Positions 1 to 20,356 of a DNA stretch of 64,000 bases are shown here, piece by piece (position 1 is the first letter of the stretch; every line of letters starts with the position of its first letter). The translations under genes and the position numbers were made by a program. A model generated the notes under the pieces. It did no database searches, had not been told where the DNA came from, and saw only the letters and a program-made list of their open reading frames with translations. The stretch spans positions 13,457,861 through 13,521,860 of the forward strand of contig OX030957.1 in the NCBI GenBank assembly GCA_943735955.1. The letters are read 5' to 3'. Origin of the DNA: Piscicola geometra (Eukaryota; Annelida; Clitellata; Hirudinida; Piscicolidae).

Positions 1-207
1 ATGGCAACCTTTGAAAGTAGCATCACATGTTTTTACATTTCAAAAACAGGTTTTAAAATGTTTTCAAAACAAGAAATACAACTCAATATTTACTTTGTAA
101 ATCTTTTTGAATTCAATTTCTTTCAAGGAAAGAAATAAAAGATCAGAAGGAAAGTGAGATGAAGGTAGAGAATGAAAAGCAGCGATAAAAATATTCATGA
201 GATTTTT

Positions 208-302
208 CCAGTCGCTAGGGGCTCTTGAAGTTTTCTGGGACATTCCAGTCGCTAGGGGCTCTTGAAGTTTTCTGGGACTTTCCAGTCGCTAAGGGCTCTT
301 GT
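208..302 (+). repeat. 37-bp tandem repeat, 2.6 copies
   Basis: CCAGTCGCTAGGGGCTCTTG begins at 208, 245 and 282 (third copy with one change). Lies downstream of the FGF stop codon, possibly in its 3' untranslated region. Confidence 0.9.
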
Positions 303-625
303 TTGAGATTTAAACTCCTCGAGAGAAACAAAACTGTGGCATAAAGCAGTCAGTTTTTTTCATTCTTCCTTTCTGACTCTATTTCATGGAACAAACCCAT
401 TCATTGAAAATAAACTTTAAATCACATTTAACCATTTTCAACTTTGGATTTTTCAAAATACTTCCCCAATGACAGATCTGAGGTTTTTAAATAGACTGTA
501 CAGCCAAGACTTGATGGAAAACTTTTTTTGGGATTTTATGATTTTTTCAAACTTCCATAAAGTAACATGATGGGCTGGAAGGCAGTGAGGAGCCTTCCGA
601 ATTCATGTTCTTGTTGCGTGTCAAG

Positions 626-6880
<6,255 letters not shown>

Positions 6881-9800
6881 ATCTGTAGGAATTTATTATT
6901 ATCAATATTAAATTCATATGTACAAATAACTTAAATAACAATTATTCAACTATGCTCAACTATATTTATTTATACAGCTTAAAAATAACTTTTTAAAAAT
7001 AGTTTAAAAGGTTAATAATATGAAGTTTTATTTCTTAAAAACAGAATTTCAATAGGAGAATTGAAATGTTACAAGACAAGTTCATGTACAATGCAGGTTC
7101 TCGTTGAACGCTAAACTTTAAAATTCCATAAAATGCCCGTCTTTGCGGCTCCGTACGCTCCCGCGCATGCCCATATTAAGAGACTTTAAGTCTCAGATTC
7201 GCGTTTTTAAATTCTTCTCTACGATTCATTCATCGGAGATTTTAATGAACTGGTTGATGTTAACTATATAATAATGGCAATTTAACAGAATAGTATTTTG
7301 TCTTATAAATTAAGTTTAGTAGTTTTAACCACTACATGTCTTTGACCATTAATTCTGTTTCGTAGTTTTGGAAGAGTGTTTACGAGTTGAGAATTGTTCT
7401 GTTGAAAGCTTAAAAGATCTGGAAGTGCATTTTTATTGAATAATCGGAGCATTATTTTTATCAATACTTTAGCTTTTAGTTATAAATCTTAAGGCACTCA
7501 GTGTTCGGCATAGTGTGTGAGTTTTTGCTTGCATAAATAAAACTGTTTCAGACAATGTAGTTTGATATATGGATGCCTTTTGTTTTTGAACATGCGTGGT
7601 CTTTTGATGACTCGGTGATGTTTTATTAGGTCTTGAAGATGTTAAATTAAACTCTTTCTGTTTTAAATGATTTTAAACACTTTTTTTCAGAGAATTTGAA
7701 TGATGAAAAAGAAGATAAATAAACTGGTTGAAAGCTTAAACTGCTCGAAAAAATATAAATCATGTGTAGAAAAAGTCTACGAGTGAATGATGAATGGATA
7801 TATGTCCTAAATTTAGAAAAGATAACAAGATTGCGCTTCCTAAAAAGACAAAAACGCTTGGAATTGTTGAAACGTGGCAACGATGGATTAGCTTAAAGTG
7901 CCAGATTCTTTGGACATTTATACATTTTACGTAATCATCATTTTCGAAAAACTCAATATATGGCTCTTATTTTGGACTAGTTTCTTAACAAAATGTGCAT
8001 GGTGACTATTGTGGCGTTTGACAAATTTATTAATTTTAACAGAAATTTTTTAAAAAGTTTTACTCATAAAAATTAATTTAAAATATGTCATAAAGGAGTG
8101 GTGTTTAAAATTCTAAAAACAATAAACTTTTCTATCAACATTTTTCAGATTAGAAGGTTTTAAAATAGTTCAAATAAAACTGATAATTTAAAGTATTTGA
8201 CAAATAGAGGCCCAAGATTTTGGTATTTTACGGTAACCGCTCATAGTGGCACTTTGAAATACTTTTTGGAAGAATGAGAACAAGTTTGTTCAACTTTTAT
8301 TTTTGAAAATGTTTAAGTTTCTATAAAAGTATTCGTACCATTTTTTTACTTCAGCTTTAGGTTGCACCTTCTGATCCCACTCGAAATTGTCTTCTATTAC
8401 TATCAAACACATTCACATAGAAAAAAAATAAACAACACCATAGATATTTTTAAAACTTTATTCTAAGTATTTTTGTTTCGCATATTGATTTTAAAAATAC
8501 TCGGATAGGTTTCCGATTGCAATGGTTTTGTGGCTAGAATAGTTTTTCAACGAATAAAATAAAACAATTTATAAAATAAACTTTAAAATATCAGATTTAA
8601 CTTTTAAAAATATTTTTAAATTCTTTCGTTTCAATAATTGATGTTCGAGTTCATAAACTTTATAGCACGGGTTCATGAGGAGCTCATTACACAAAACAAA
8701 ACCTCTCCGAGCAGTAAAAACACCGATCAGTATTCAATGTTTGTCTAAAAGAGTCTTTTCAAAACACCCGGTAGTTATTGTAATGGGCAGAAGAAAAAGT
8801 TCATACTATTGCATAACTTGAATTATAGGCCATGCAGTTAATATATTGCTAATTGGACAGAAAAAATTAATAAATGTCTTATTTTAGGTACATAATGAAA
8901 CACTCACGACAGATTTTTGTGCCGATGTCTACTGAATTGATGCGAAAAAATAAAGAAGTATTCGGTGTTGACGTACATATTTATGGGGGTAGAAAACTGG
9001 TAAAGAATGGGTTTATTGAAGGATATATAGATAAATGAAAGGATTAATTGATGGAAGAATTAATAAAGAGATTTTTAGATAAATGTAAAAACATTTTCAT
9101 TTAAAAAATGCATACATTATTTTGGGAAAAAATCCAGACAAGATAAATTACAGACCAAATAAGTCAAGAAAGATGATGATGAAGAAAGCATGTTCCAAAA
9201 CATCAAACGTCTTTGCACTCAAAGTTCCTGCTAATCCAGGTTTGCATTTCGAGCCATAAACGATGTTTTTTGTTTAATGTTTGAGCTTCTACATACAAAC
9301 TACTTGTATATCATACAAATATGCCAATTATATGAGATTTCACAGAAAAATCCATATTAAAAAATTTAAACTTTAAAAATATTCAACAAGAACTATTTAA
9401 ATCCACTATGATAATATTAATTTATGTTTGTTTCTCTGAAACCATTAATCGGTGACGTATCCAAAAATGAGTTATTGGAAGTTTGATTCTTTTAGAAATT
9501 TTGTTTTTTATTTATTATTTTTCTTCATCCCCATTTAAACAAAATGATATCTTGAAGCCGTTTCTCAATCTGTGTAAATGCGAGCATTTCCAAATACTTT
9601 ATTCTGTCAAATGTTATAGAGAATACAAATAGTTTATAGTGCATACAAATAATTTGTACAGTTTATAATCTCCAATTCACGAATGAAATTTTTGTACATT
9701 CAAAACAAGCAAGTGGAATTATAGAAAATAAATGAAAACTTTAAAATAATTTCTATTAACCTATTGAATTTATTAAAATAATTACTTAAATGATTTGATT

Positions 9801-12800
9801 CAAATACTTGACCAGTTTTCAGTCTGATAAGAAGCATTCAGCAAAATACTAAAACTCATAAATCAATCAATCAAACGCTCTTTTCACAATCCATCATACG
9901 AGCAAGATAAAAATAGAATGATTAATTATCTATTTTCTTCTTTTTCTTCATTCCCCGCTTTCACGAAAGCAATAAACAGCCCGGGTTCGACACCCTCCCT
10001 CGTATATTTCCTAACTGCCTCGCTGTTGTCTAACACCACCTCCAAGATAATTTGCCGTAATTATTATAAACAACTGTAGAAAAAAATATAAATGAAAATG
10101 TATTATTTTAACTAAACTTTCTGTATTTTTCTTCTGTATTATGTAGGACGATGAGCACTAACCTCTCAAATAGAGCGTGCTTTTTATTTAAATCTCCACT
10201 TAGAATGTCTCAGAGTAGGTTTCCATATACTTTTACCTTCTCAACGTAATCTCTTCCACTCCACGCTGGTGAAGCGGAGCATGTCTGCTGAATGCATTGC
10301 AATTCAAATGCTCCCCAATCATCCTTCTGCTTCTCATTTACTCAACGAAATAGTGTCTTTTTTTAAGTGGTGTATAGCACGCTGAAGTTGTTTAACATGT
10401 TTCGAGACTTGCTCTTGTTATTTATTGACTGATCCAGCCATCTATTATCACACTATCGACTATTTATTTACAATAGAAATCCATCCAGCCTCACAACCTT
10501 TCGTTTGATGGAACTAGTTTTTATTTTTAAATTGTTTTTGAGATCGCTTTTCATGACGTAGCTAAATAAACACGAAAGAAAATCTCCTCAAAGCTATTGA
10601 AAACAACAAAGACTGAAAAACTATCATTAATATTAAAGGCTTCAACTCATTTTCAGATTTTAAAAATAATAAAACGAAATTTAATGAAAATTTATTGTCG
10701 AAATAATGATCACGCGTAAAAAAGAACGAGATGAACTGAATAAAATTGTTTTAAGTTTTTGTAGACATATATCAGGTTTCCAAAGAGAAAGCATCTGATT
10801 CGCAGGAAAACATGAGTAGCAATGCTTGCATTCATCTTCCACAATAAAAAAGAGAAGCAATTAGGAAAATTTTTAAAAGTGTATTTTGAAGCTTTTATAT
10901 TTTTATTTATTTTTCAAAAATTTTAATTAAAAAAAAAAGTAAAATTATGAGACATTAAAACATAAAGATTAATACACTTATACATTTATCAAAGTTTAAT
11001 TGTTTTTAAATATTAATTTTGCATTTAATTCTTATTTCGTTCATAGGCCAAAAATCCATAAATTTGAACCTCATTTGATTTTTATTTTTATTTATAAAGC
11101 CATATGTTTTGAAAGGTTTAAAAACGGTTGTTCTATTTACTTTATTGATCGCTTTTGAATTTCATAAAAAACGTTATATAAATATATTTGAGTAGATTAA
11201 TTTGAAAGACTAAAATTGCAATAAATTTCAATTTAATGATTACGTATGCGAGGATACATGATGTGGAGGTGTGTTCAAAGATTAACAGACTTAAGTAGCA
11301 ATTAACTTGTTATTTATGAGTGTCAGTCGGTGTTTCATCGTTGATGGCATAACACCATGCCACTTTGGTCAATTTTAAAATAAAATCTTTCTTATGGATG
11401 TGACTATGAACCAGCCATTTCCACAAACAATCCCCAATTACCCAACCTTTTAAAAAGTAATTTTGGCAAACAACTCAAACATTTTATTTTGTGAATGTAA
11501 TATTTATTTATTATATCTATTCTGTGTAACTTTTTTGTCTAGTTTACATATAAAGAAAATTTTATTTACGGTTCAAAATGTACACATTGAATAGTATTCT
11601 GCTTTTAATGTGAACATAGTTTCTACATTATTAGGAATAATTCGAAAATTATTCTTTAAAAATATGCTGAAGCATTTGTAGGGGATGTTCCAAAATTGTA
11701 AAAAAATATTTGTTAAGAAGCTAGACTAAATATCAAGTCATAATCTACCATTAGGTTACGGCCTTTATCAATCATACGGCTTATGTTTTTGTAAATTACA
11801 TTTTTAAATTTAATCAGTTTAATATGTTTAATTGGAGTCAATTATTTACATAAAAAATAATTTTATAAATTCAGAATATAAGTTCCGACATTTAAAGAAA
11901 TATAATAAGTTTTAAAAAATACTTCACCATTTCCATTAGCAGTGCAAAGTATTCAACTCCGGACTTGATGAATTACTCAATAAATTTTTAAGCTTCATGA
12001 ATTTCAAACAGATTTAACTAATTAACTTTAATTTTCTGTTAAAAAATGTCGGTTGAAATCAAATATATGAATTCTATAAAACAAAAAATAATTTAATTGT
12101 CTTTTTAGAATATTTAATTGAAAATTGAATATAATCAGTTAATACAGTATTTTAACTACTGCTCCATAGTAAAGTCAGTTTCTATTCAATGCATTTGCAA
12201 ATTTAGACCAGTTATGAGTTCAAGGCGCATAATTTACATTCTCAAACCATTTCTTAGAACTAAAAATTTGTTTTACATTTTATAAATAAATAAGTCTGTA
12301 TACTTATAGTTTACTTATTTAATTATAAAGTAGACTTTAAAAAAACAACTTTTAAACTTTTTTCGCATTATTTTAAAGTTGTTTAACAATGCTACATGAT
12401 TTTCTAGTCAGAAATGAAGGGAAGTAAACCACGCTGGCTTCTTAAACAACTTCGTGGCGAGGAAACGTGAGCGAGGCTTTATATATATATGCCAAAATCC
12501 TTCTGCACATGCGCAATTACACACAAAAATGAACACACAAACAGAGGCACAAACTCACTCACTAAAACTCTTCCAGCCACAATTATCTTGTAAAGCGTTT
12601 GAACGAAATTATCAGACACTTTAAAGCATGAATGTTTTTTTACGTATTTTTTCACGAGAGAATGCGTCTGATTCAGACGATACAGGTTAGAATTTCCATC
12701 AAGTTTGTCAATGAGGAACATGAAACAGGAATTGAAAAAAATGTCCGATCTGTCGTGGACATCAGAGTAATTCTATTTATGTTTCGAGGTGTTTACCAAA

Positions 12801-15228
12801 GGTGTCTACCAAATATTAAAACAATGTTTGACTCGTGAGGCTAATTAAAAGCTATTATAAAGACATGCGTGAATACAGTTGTCATAAGTTTGAAAACATC
12901 TCGTGACCTTTAGTCTTCGTAACGTTATGATGTTTGCATCAGATCTAAAAAGTTTTTTTGGAAATTTGAATAATTGAGAAGTATATTTTCGTCGATCGTC
13001 TAAGGCATAATAAATGATAATAATAATAATAACAACAACAACAACAACTCGTTTATTTGCAAGCTAATAAATTTAGATAATAATAATAATAATGAATGAA
13101 TGAGTTTTAGAATTTTATTTTTAAAGGAACTTCAGAGGTGTTTTTAAAAACCTTTTTGTCAGTCTTTTTTGCCTAAACTAATTACTTTTTAGGGGTTGTT
13201 GATACGATGGTAAGTCATTCATTAAAAGGATAATGTATCAATACTATATTGTAGTAACAGTTGTACTTCACCGTTGAATATCAGCATATTTAAACATTTT
13301 TAAATAATTGTTTTTTCTAATGTAAGAAAATATAGTTATTTTTCATATAGTTAAAAAATTCTAAATTAAAAAATATTGAAGTTATTTGCTCATTAGTCTT
13401 TCTATTCTTAGTCAAAATAATTTATTCATAATATAATTGAAGTTCAGTAACGAGTATTCCATTGTTTGCTACAATTACCACTATTGACCTTTTAGTTTTT
13501 TCAATGTAGGTCCCAACTCGAGGCCCAAAAACAATTATTTTTGCTACAAATGACTGAACGGAATGAGCATTTGAACATTTATACACGATTTTTTCATTTT
13601 TATTTGGATGACATCTGTCTACTTAATATCATTTTTAACTTATAAAAACAGCCATTCCATATTTTAAACAATCATTATTTATAGTATTCAAGAAAATTAA
13701 TTTATAGTTATTTAGGTGACAATTCAAAATGAATATTCAAAAATGTCAAGATAAATACATAAGTATTATTTTTATCCTATACAGGAAAAATATTTGTATC
13801 TTTTAACTTCACTTTTTAGTAAAATAAAACTTATTAAGCGGTATAATTCCCCAAACTTAACTGCTAATAAATTTGGAATAGCATAAAAATTGCATCCTTG
13901 GCATTTAAACGCGTATAAAAGCATTGTGCCAGGCCTTTATAGCATTGTACCAAAATGTTGGCAGCAACTTCAGCAAAAATATTTATAAATACTTAAATAA
14001 AAATTTTCGTAGTCATAATAAGTTTGTTTCTATTTCGTAAATATGTTTGAGCTAAAACGTAAAAAAGTATATTTTTCACCGTGTTTTATATTATGTTCCA
14101 CGTTTTTATTCTGGAAAATAATTAATAATAATTCGTAGTATAAACATCATTCATTAATTTCTCTTCTAACTTCACTAAAAACCTCTCTAAATCATCGATA
14201 AATGGCGTAATTAAGTCTGAAAAACAAGTTCGTTGATGGAGAAGTGACGCCTTTTACGTGAAAGATTTTAATTCTTCATAAACATTTTACTGCTTCTTTT
14301 CTCAATTTTTTAATTTACAAAATCAATTGTCAAAAGTGTGCGCAATGTCAAATTTGAGAAGCGTTCAAAAAGCACTTGAAAACTGATTTTTGAATTTTTG
14401 CAATCGATCGGTGGATACATTTTAGTGCGAAGTCGAAGTTTGTGGGAGAACGTTGAGTTGAACTTGCGTCTAGGCACTCCTGGATCCCCATCCGATCGTC
14501 CACCAATGCAAACAATGCCACAACTTTATGGAGCTACATTAGAGTGCTTATTACTTTTCAAGGCCCACATTTCCACTTAATGCACTTTTAATCATTCCTC
14601 ATCCCTTTAATCTTCCGTACATAAGCACCATCAAGACAGGGACCAACTGCCTTACACACGCCTGTTTGTACAATATAAATTAGAAATATAAAAATTTTAA
14701 TAACTATAAAAAATCGTGTGAGTTTTCTTGTTTTTCTTAAAAATGCTCTTGCGTTTCAAGACTTCAAAAAACCACTTAAACATCAGGCGCGCAAAATGAA
14801 AACCTTTCAACTTTATTTACTTTTGCTGCTTCGTAAAGCTCTAATGAGTGCAGTTTAAAAATAAATGAAAGCTTTCAAGTAGCAATCAAAACCTTTCTAC
14901 GTGTTTATTCACTGTTCGGAAGCTTAGTTTATCCAGAAATCCTTTCGCTAGTGAATAATTTGACGCACATTAAATTAATTGATTTCATTGACGCAATTAT
15001 AATTAATTTAATTTCTTCACCAAATTTAAATTTATTTAATCTTTTGATAAAAAGTTTAAATTGATGAACCATCAAAGTTCATTCTGTATTGCATCCAAAG
15101 GGCTCAAGAAGTTGAGGAGTATAGTCGTTGCCACTGTGAATTGTAAAAGAATGTGAGTTGAAAATTGTTTGTTGAAAGTTTTTACAGCCTCTTTGGTAAG
15201 AAGTTTCATTTTCAGCGCTCTTGAATTT
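6881..15228. other. AT-rich intergenic stretch, no gene recognised
   Basis: More than 8 kb with only short random frames and runs of A/T. A small GC patch at 7139-7172 and a mixed AAT/AAC microsatellite at 13013-13050 are the only local features. FGF upstream control elements would be expected near 6881 but none can be named. Confidence 0.6.
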
Positions 15229-15272
15229 GATGATAAAGCGCTATAGAAATTTATTTGATTGATTGATTTTAT
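15229..15272 (-). repeat. AGCGC dispersed repeat fragment (inverted)
   Basis: On the minus strand reads AATCAATCAATCAAATAAAT then TTCTATAGCGCTTTATCA, matching the 5' half of the family. Confidence 0.55.
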
Positions 15273-16285
15273 GACTTTCACTAGAGGTCACCTTATAAAT
15301 TATGGGCCATAATCTTTCTACATTTCCTTGTTTTTTGCTTCCACTTCTTTCACCACCTCAACGTGTATCTTCATCTATAGTCCCACGGCGGGACTCTCAC
15401 CTTCAGCATTCTCCAACTGACTTACCTGATATCTTCCCTTTGCATATGTTTAAACCATTTCTATCCCACTTTCTATCCCAAAAAGTACTGTTCTATTAAG
15501 TTTTTCCTATCTTTATAACCCACGCCACTTACACAAAGCTGTAAAATCGTCAGCTAAACTTTAACACTCGTTTCATATTTTTTATTATGAAGTGGTGGGG
15601 AAACACGAGACTAATGGAAAAATTTTTTGAATATTTTTTAATTGAAAAAGTTTTTGATTAGAAAAAACTAATATTTTATAATACCGACATTTACGGACTT
15701 TGAGATACATTCATTTGTTTGAAAGAGTCCAAAGACACTATTATATGCTTTTATTTAAACTTCGCCATGTCTTTTAAAACACGTTCTCATAAAAGATAAA
15801 TTCAATTCAAAAGATGGCGACTGGATTTCGAAGTTGACGCCTCTGATCAGTGAATCGCCTTAGAAAGAAAAGACTCAGAATAGAAAGGAAAGAGATCACC
15901 GAGTCGAATAATTGTTCATTGAAAACTTTTCGATGTTTATCCAAAATCTTTTTTTTAGAATTATTGAGGCTAAATCAAAATAAAATAAAGTTTTATTAAT
16001 ATTACATTTTTTAAATTATTCTTTTTCTTCGCAATTTTTCAGTGCTCTGGTGCGTCGATTCAGATAAATACCGCCATTGGAATCTGTATTGTGCCACCCG
16101 TTAGCGGTTTCTCCGTGTCTTGAGGATGCTGCCGATGACCAAGTTCTTCTTGCGTGCCTCTCTCAGTTGTCCCGTCCACTCTTCCATTCGGTGTTGAGTT
16201 GCAATTATGTTTCCATCCATTCGGAGTACATGCCTGAGCTACCTTTTTCATTTCCATCTTTTCCATAATATTCATTCTATTAATC

Positions 16286-16342
16286 AATCACTAATGATTT
16301 GTATAGCGCCCTTTACTAAGTGAACAAAAGCGCTCTTCAAAT
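16286..16342 (+). repeat. AGCGC hairpin dispersed repeat, copy 1
   Basis: AATCAATCACTAATGATTTG followed by TATAGCGCCCTTTACTAAGT and GAACAAAAGCGCTC. The AGCGCCCTTT and AAAAGCGCT arms can pair. Related copies at 22725, 15229 (minus) and a fragment at 59985. Confidence 0.7.
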
Positions 16343-16378
16343 AAATTAAAAAAAAAACGGTTTTTAGACCACTACCAG

Positions 16379-16397
16379 TATATATATATATATATAT
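16379..16397. repeat. (TA)n microsatellite
   Basis: About nine TA units right after the first AGCGC repeat copy; perhaps a tail that expanded after insertion. Confidence 0.8.
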
Positions 16398-16419
16398 CAA
16401 TTTGAATATAAAAAACAAT

Positions 16420-16565
16420 CAACCTCAATAATCCAACCTCACCCACACCGCCAAAAAATCACTATCACCACCAAAAAAAATTCAATCATCACTACAGTAC
16501 CAACACTCATACCACAGCACAATCAACACCACATCATCTTCAAATCCATAAAACACAATCATCAT
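16420..16565. other. Strand-asymmetric, almost G-free stretch
   Basis: The plus strand is built of A, C and T with hardly any G (CCACC, CAATCA, ACACC themes). It looks like a decayed CA/CCA-rich repeat. Confidence 0.6.
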
Positions 16566-16834
16566 TCTTGTCAATTTTCTGTCTTGCCACTGGTGCCGAG
16601 GCTGCGATAGAGGGTGAAGGAGAAGTCCTTGCCAATGCTGGTACTGCTGCTGCTATGGAAGGATTTCTCCTTTATGTCGCAGCTCACTTGATTCCCGCGG
16701 CCATCTTGGTCTGCTGCGGCCATTCCTCGACAGATTCAAAACAACCAACATTCGCACTAAAAACATTCTAATTAATTAAATTTAATTTTTATTTAGACTT
16801 AAGATTCTAAAATTTTAATATATTATACCCAAAA

Positions 16835-16855
16835 CGGCTGCCAAAATGGCAGCCG
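16835..16855. other. Perfect 9-bp hairpin
   Basis: CGGCTGCCA, loop AAA, TGGCAGCCG. Flanking DNA is AT-rich. It could be a stem-loop or a palindromic protein site; no U-tract follows. Confidence 0.7.
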
Positions 16856-17388
16856 CTAACCAAAGACCAAATTCTAGACATCTTTCTGGATGCCGCCATT
16901 TAGAATCAAGTGATTGCCTTTTCCAGCTTTTTTCAGAGTCCACTTTCAAATCCACAGTGTGCAGTCGGGAGGTCAGAGGGTTCTTCAGATTTATTTCGGT
17001 TAACTGATTGATATTCTTTTTCTTCCATATATCTCATTAATTTTGTGATAGTTCATTAAACTTTTTAAAGTTTTTTTAAATTGTTTAAAAAAAGGTGAAA
17101 TCCCATCAAATGAGTGGGTTAAGAGAATTCTTTTTTGTATGAACCGCGTTTTAAGTTGTAACGAGGCTGATCCTGATGGGGATGATGATGATGATGATGA
17201 TAATCCTGGTAATGGATATATAATGCTCCGACGGCGACGGCAGGAACGCTGAGTTATTGCAGGGTGAGGTGGTGAAGAGGTGATTTGAGTGGAGTTGACC
17301 TCTGAAGGTTAAACCAATGAATGGGAAATGTAGAGAGGAGTGATGATGATGATGCCGAAGAAAAGTGAATTTAATGTGTCTAAGACGA

Positions 17389-17510
17389 AAAGAAGGAGAA
17401 GGATGAAAAAGAAGAAGGAGAGAAGAAGGGAGAAGAGGAGAGAGAGGAGGAGAGAGAGGAGGAGAGAGAGGAGAAGGGAGAAAAAGAAGGAGAAAAAGAG
17501 GAAAAGGATT
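17389..17510. repeat. Purine tract (GAGAAGG-type)
   Basis: About 120 bases of A and G only on the plus strand, with AGGAGAGAG repeats, just before the GT repeat. Confidence 0.85.
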
Positions 17511-17555
17511 TTGTAAAAATAATAATAATGATTTTAAACTTATTTCTTACCAATA

Positions 17556-17620
17556 GTGTGTGTGTGTGTGCGTGTGTGTGTGCGTGTGTGTTTGTGTGTG
17601 TTTGTGTGTGTGTGTGTGTG

Positions 17621-17656
<36 letters not shown>

Positions 17657-17720
17657 GTGTGTATGTGTTTATGAGTGTGTGTGTGCGTGTGTGTGTGTGT
17701 GTGTAAGTGGGTGTGTGTGC
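17556..17720. repeat. (GT)n microsatellite, interrupted
   Basis: A GT repeat with scattered C, T and A interruptions. Cys/Val and Thr/His frames across it are artefacts. Confidence 0.95.
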
Positions 17721-17739
17721 AGTTATGGAAGTGATTAAT

Positions 17740-19130
17740 GTGTCTGCTTGATGACTGCAATGACCTCACTGAGGGACGCAAGAGAAGCAAACAATGCCGC
17801 TCCACGACTATTTACTCAGTCATCTTCCACTCCTTCACGCCTTTTGATGCTCTTCATTTCTCCTTCCACATTCTTTCTCTTACAACAGATTTTTTCTCTC
17901 AATACATCGTTTGATAGTTTTCTTTTCTTTCATATTTATAGCTACTATCCATCCTTCCATCCATCCTTCCCCATTAATCTTCCCACTTTTTCCTTCCACC
18001 CACCACCACCTGCTCCTCCCTCCCTCCCACTGCAGACACCCCCTGCATTCAATGCCTGCGACAACGTCTCATCGTCTCTCGCTCGGTCTTCAACTCCTTC
18101 CCTTCGCCTCTCCATTCAGAAGGGCCCTAGATAACGACTGCATCTGCATCACAATGAACTTCTCAAACAGTTCCAAAGAAAACAACCGCTACACACACAA
18201 CGCCATAACCCCGTTGCACAACCCCGTTACACAACGAATCTACTTTCGAGTTAGTATCTTCTCCAAAAGACCCGTCTCTTACTCACATCGAGCTGTGATT
18301 TATTGTGAATGCGTAATCATCTCGTCCTTTCAGCACGGCATACTCCCTGCGTGCGCTCCAGCCGCTCAACTCCTCAGAAACCGTTTCCTCCTTCCCGATC
18401 CTCCTTCAGCCATCCACACATTCAAACTTCCCCTCCTTTTGCACGCTCGTCAACCGTTGAAAGTGTTTCTTCACAGAGACGTCACACACGTTTCATAAGG
18501 CATCGCCAGCTCACGAAGCTTGTGCCATCGAGTCACTCGCCTCTCAACCGCCTGCATTGAGCCGCTGAGACGAGGCGTCACTGCCGCACGTAGCACCGAG
18601 AGTGGAGGATTAATGGCGGCATCAAAGGCACCTGCTTCGACCGTCGACAACCTCCACTGCATTTGCCAGCCACCACAGCGAGAAGCCTTCATCTTGGACG
18701 AATTATAAACTGTAAAACATGAAGCAAGATGACACTTTTGATGAGTTTTAACTCTTAGAATGTGAAGCAAGATTTACATTACACACGAAAGGACATTCTC
18801 ACCGTCCCAAGCGCGCCCACAGACGAAGCGCCAGTAAAGGGTGCTTCGTTTCGACACAACTTGCAGCGTCTCAAACTGATGCAAGACCTGCTAATCCGAC
18901 GGAGGCACTGCAGAATCAATCACTGGTCTGGTTAGCGCTCGCTAATCGAGTGGGTGACACTCTTGAATAAACATTAGCCCGCAGCGATAATTGCACGGGT
19001 CTGATTGGTTCAACGACTCTCATGAATATGAATGAGATGATGTCATCCTTTAATTAAATCCAGGGGTGAGTGGAGACGAGGTTAATGAATACATTTCCAG
19101 TGTTTGGAGGCTTTGATTGGGCGATAAGGG
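17740..19130. other. GC-richer intergenic region, possible conserved non-coding DNA
   Basis: Base composition rises, with many unrelated short frames on both strands and no consistent coding frame. The part 18900-19070 contains GCTAATCGAG, GCGATAATTGCAC, ATGAATATGAATGAG and TTTAATTAAAT, resembling clustered homeodomain/POU sites. An enhancer is an inference only. Confidence 0.3.
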
Positions 19131-19980
19131 AAGAGATTGGAGCGTAATCATGAATGACTTTCATTAAAAATGACTCACTTCATATTTTAGTAGACTTAGT
19201 AGCTTTAAAACTTATCAGTTATAATTATCATTTGTTATTCATAAATATGAAGATAAATAAAAATGAAAAATAAAATGAGCAGACGAGAAGGAATGTGAGA
19301 CGTTTAATGAACGCCTGAACAGCTTGTGGAAACACGAGCGCACAAGTCAAATTGCTTCGTAAAACGTCGTGTTGAGTAATAAAATGTCTAAATTAAAAGT
19401 GAGCGGATGATTTTGTGGCATGATGGTCGCTTGAGGATGCTGGTTGGATGATATTTGCAGGAATGGTTGCGGAGGCTGAGATGGAGTGAAGAAAGGTTGT
19501 TTTAAGATGCTGGTGGGTGCAGAAGGGAGAGTGGAAACTGCCACAGCAGAGCAGTGAAGGGGGCACTTGTAATGCTCCTCATCGACATATTAAGGAATCC
19601 CTCACCATTCCTTTGATCCTTTGGAACGAGTCATAACCAGGCTGCTCTATAATACAAAATGTAGCCACAAATATCATTTCAAATTGTTAGATTACAAAAT
19701 AAATACTATTTTAGAAACTATCAAAGTTGAAGATATTTGAAAAATATAATTTATTAATAATTTAAAACTGGCTTCAGTTATGGGTTTTAACAATTTTCTA
19801 TAAATTACTGCTTTATTTCATTTTTAATGCATATTTGACACTTGTAACATTCAACCCCATCTTCTGTAACAAACAACTCCGTGCACTTTCAAGACTCTAT
19901 AGAACTTTTGACTTTTTCACTGAACTTAAATAAAAAACTTTTTTTTGTGTTTAACTTGTGACTAATAGGATTCTCAGTAC

Positions 19981-20356
19981 CAGGGGCGGCGATCTGCTGC
20001 AAATCTTAGGAAGGTCCTACCCAGCATGGACGATCCTGGGGGGGTCTTGGGGTCCGGACCACTTGAAACAACATTTAAACTTCTGTTTCGATACGAGTAT
20101 TTAAGTAAGCAATGAATAGTTTTGTTTCAGACAGCTATCACTACAACTACACATAGTCACAATGTATGACTATATAAACATTCTGTTTTATGCCATAGTT
20201 GAAGATTATGCTCGTATCAAAACAAGAGTTTAAAAATGTTTTTATTGAAAAAAGGAGGAGGGAGGGTGGGGGTCTACATTAAGACGGATCCTCTCACTAC
20301 CAAAAAGGGGAGAGTCCGGACCCTAAGACCCCCCCCCCCCAGGATCGCCGCCCATG
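19981..20356. mobile_element. hAT-type MITE (376 bp) with 8-bp target duplication
   Basis: The left end CAGGGGCGGCGATC and the right end (reverse complement) CATGGGCGGCGATC are inverted repeats typical of hAT elements (CAGGGGCGG start). It is flanked by CTCAGTAC at 19973-19980 and 20357-20364, the 8-bp duplication made by hAT transposases. A second inner inverted pair (GGTCCGGACC near 20053; TCCGGACCC near 20315) and a third (TTCGATACGAG / CTCGTATCAAAA) make most of it fold. No transposase. The right side carries a run of 12 C (20329-20340). Confidence 0.87.
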
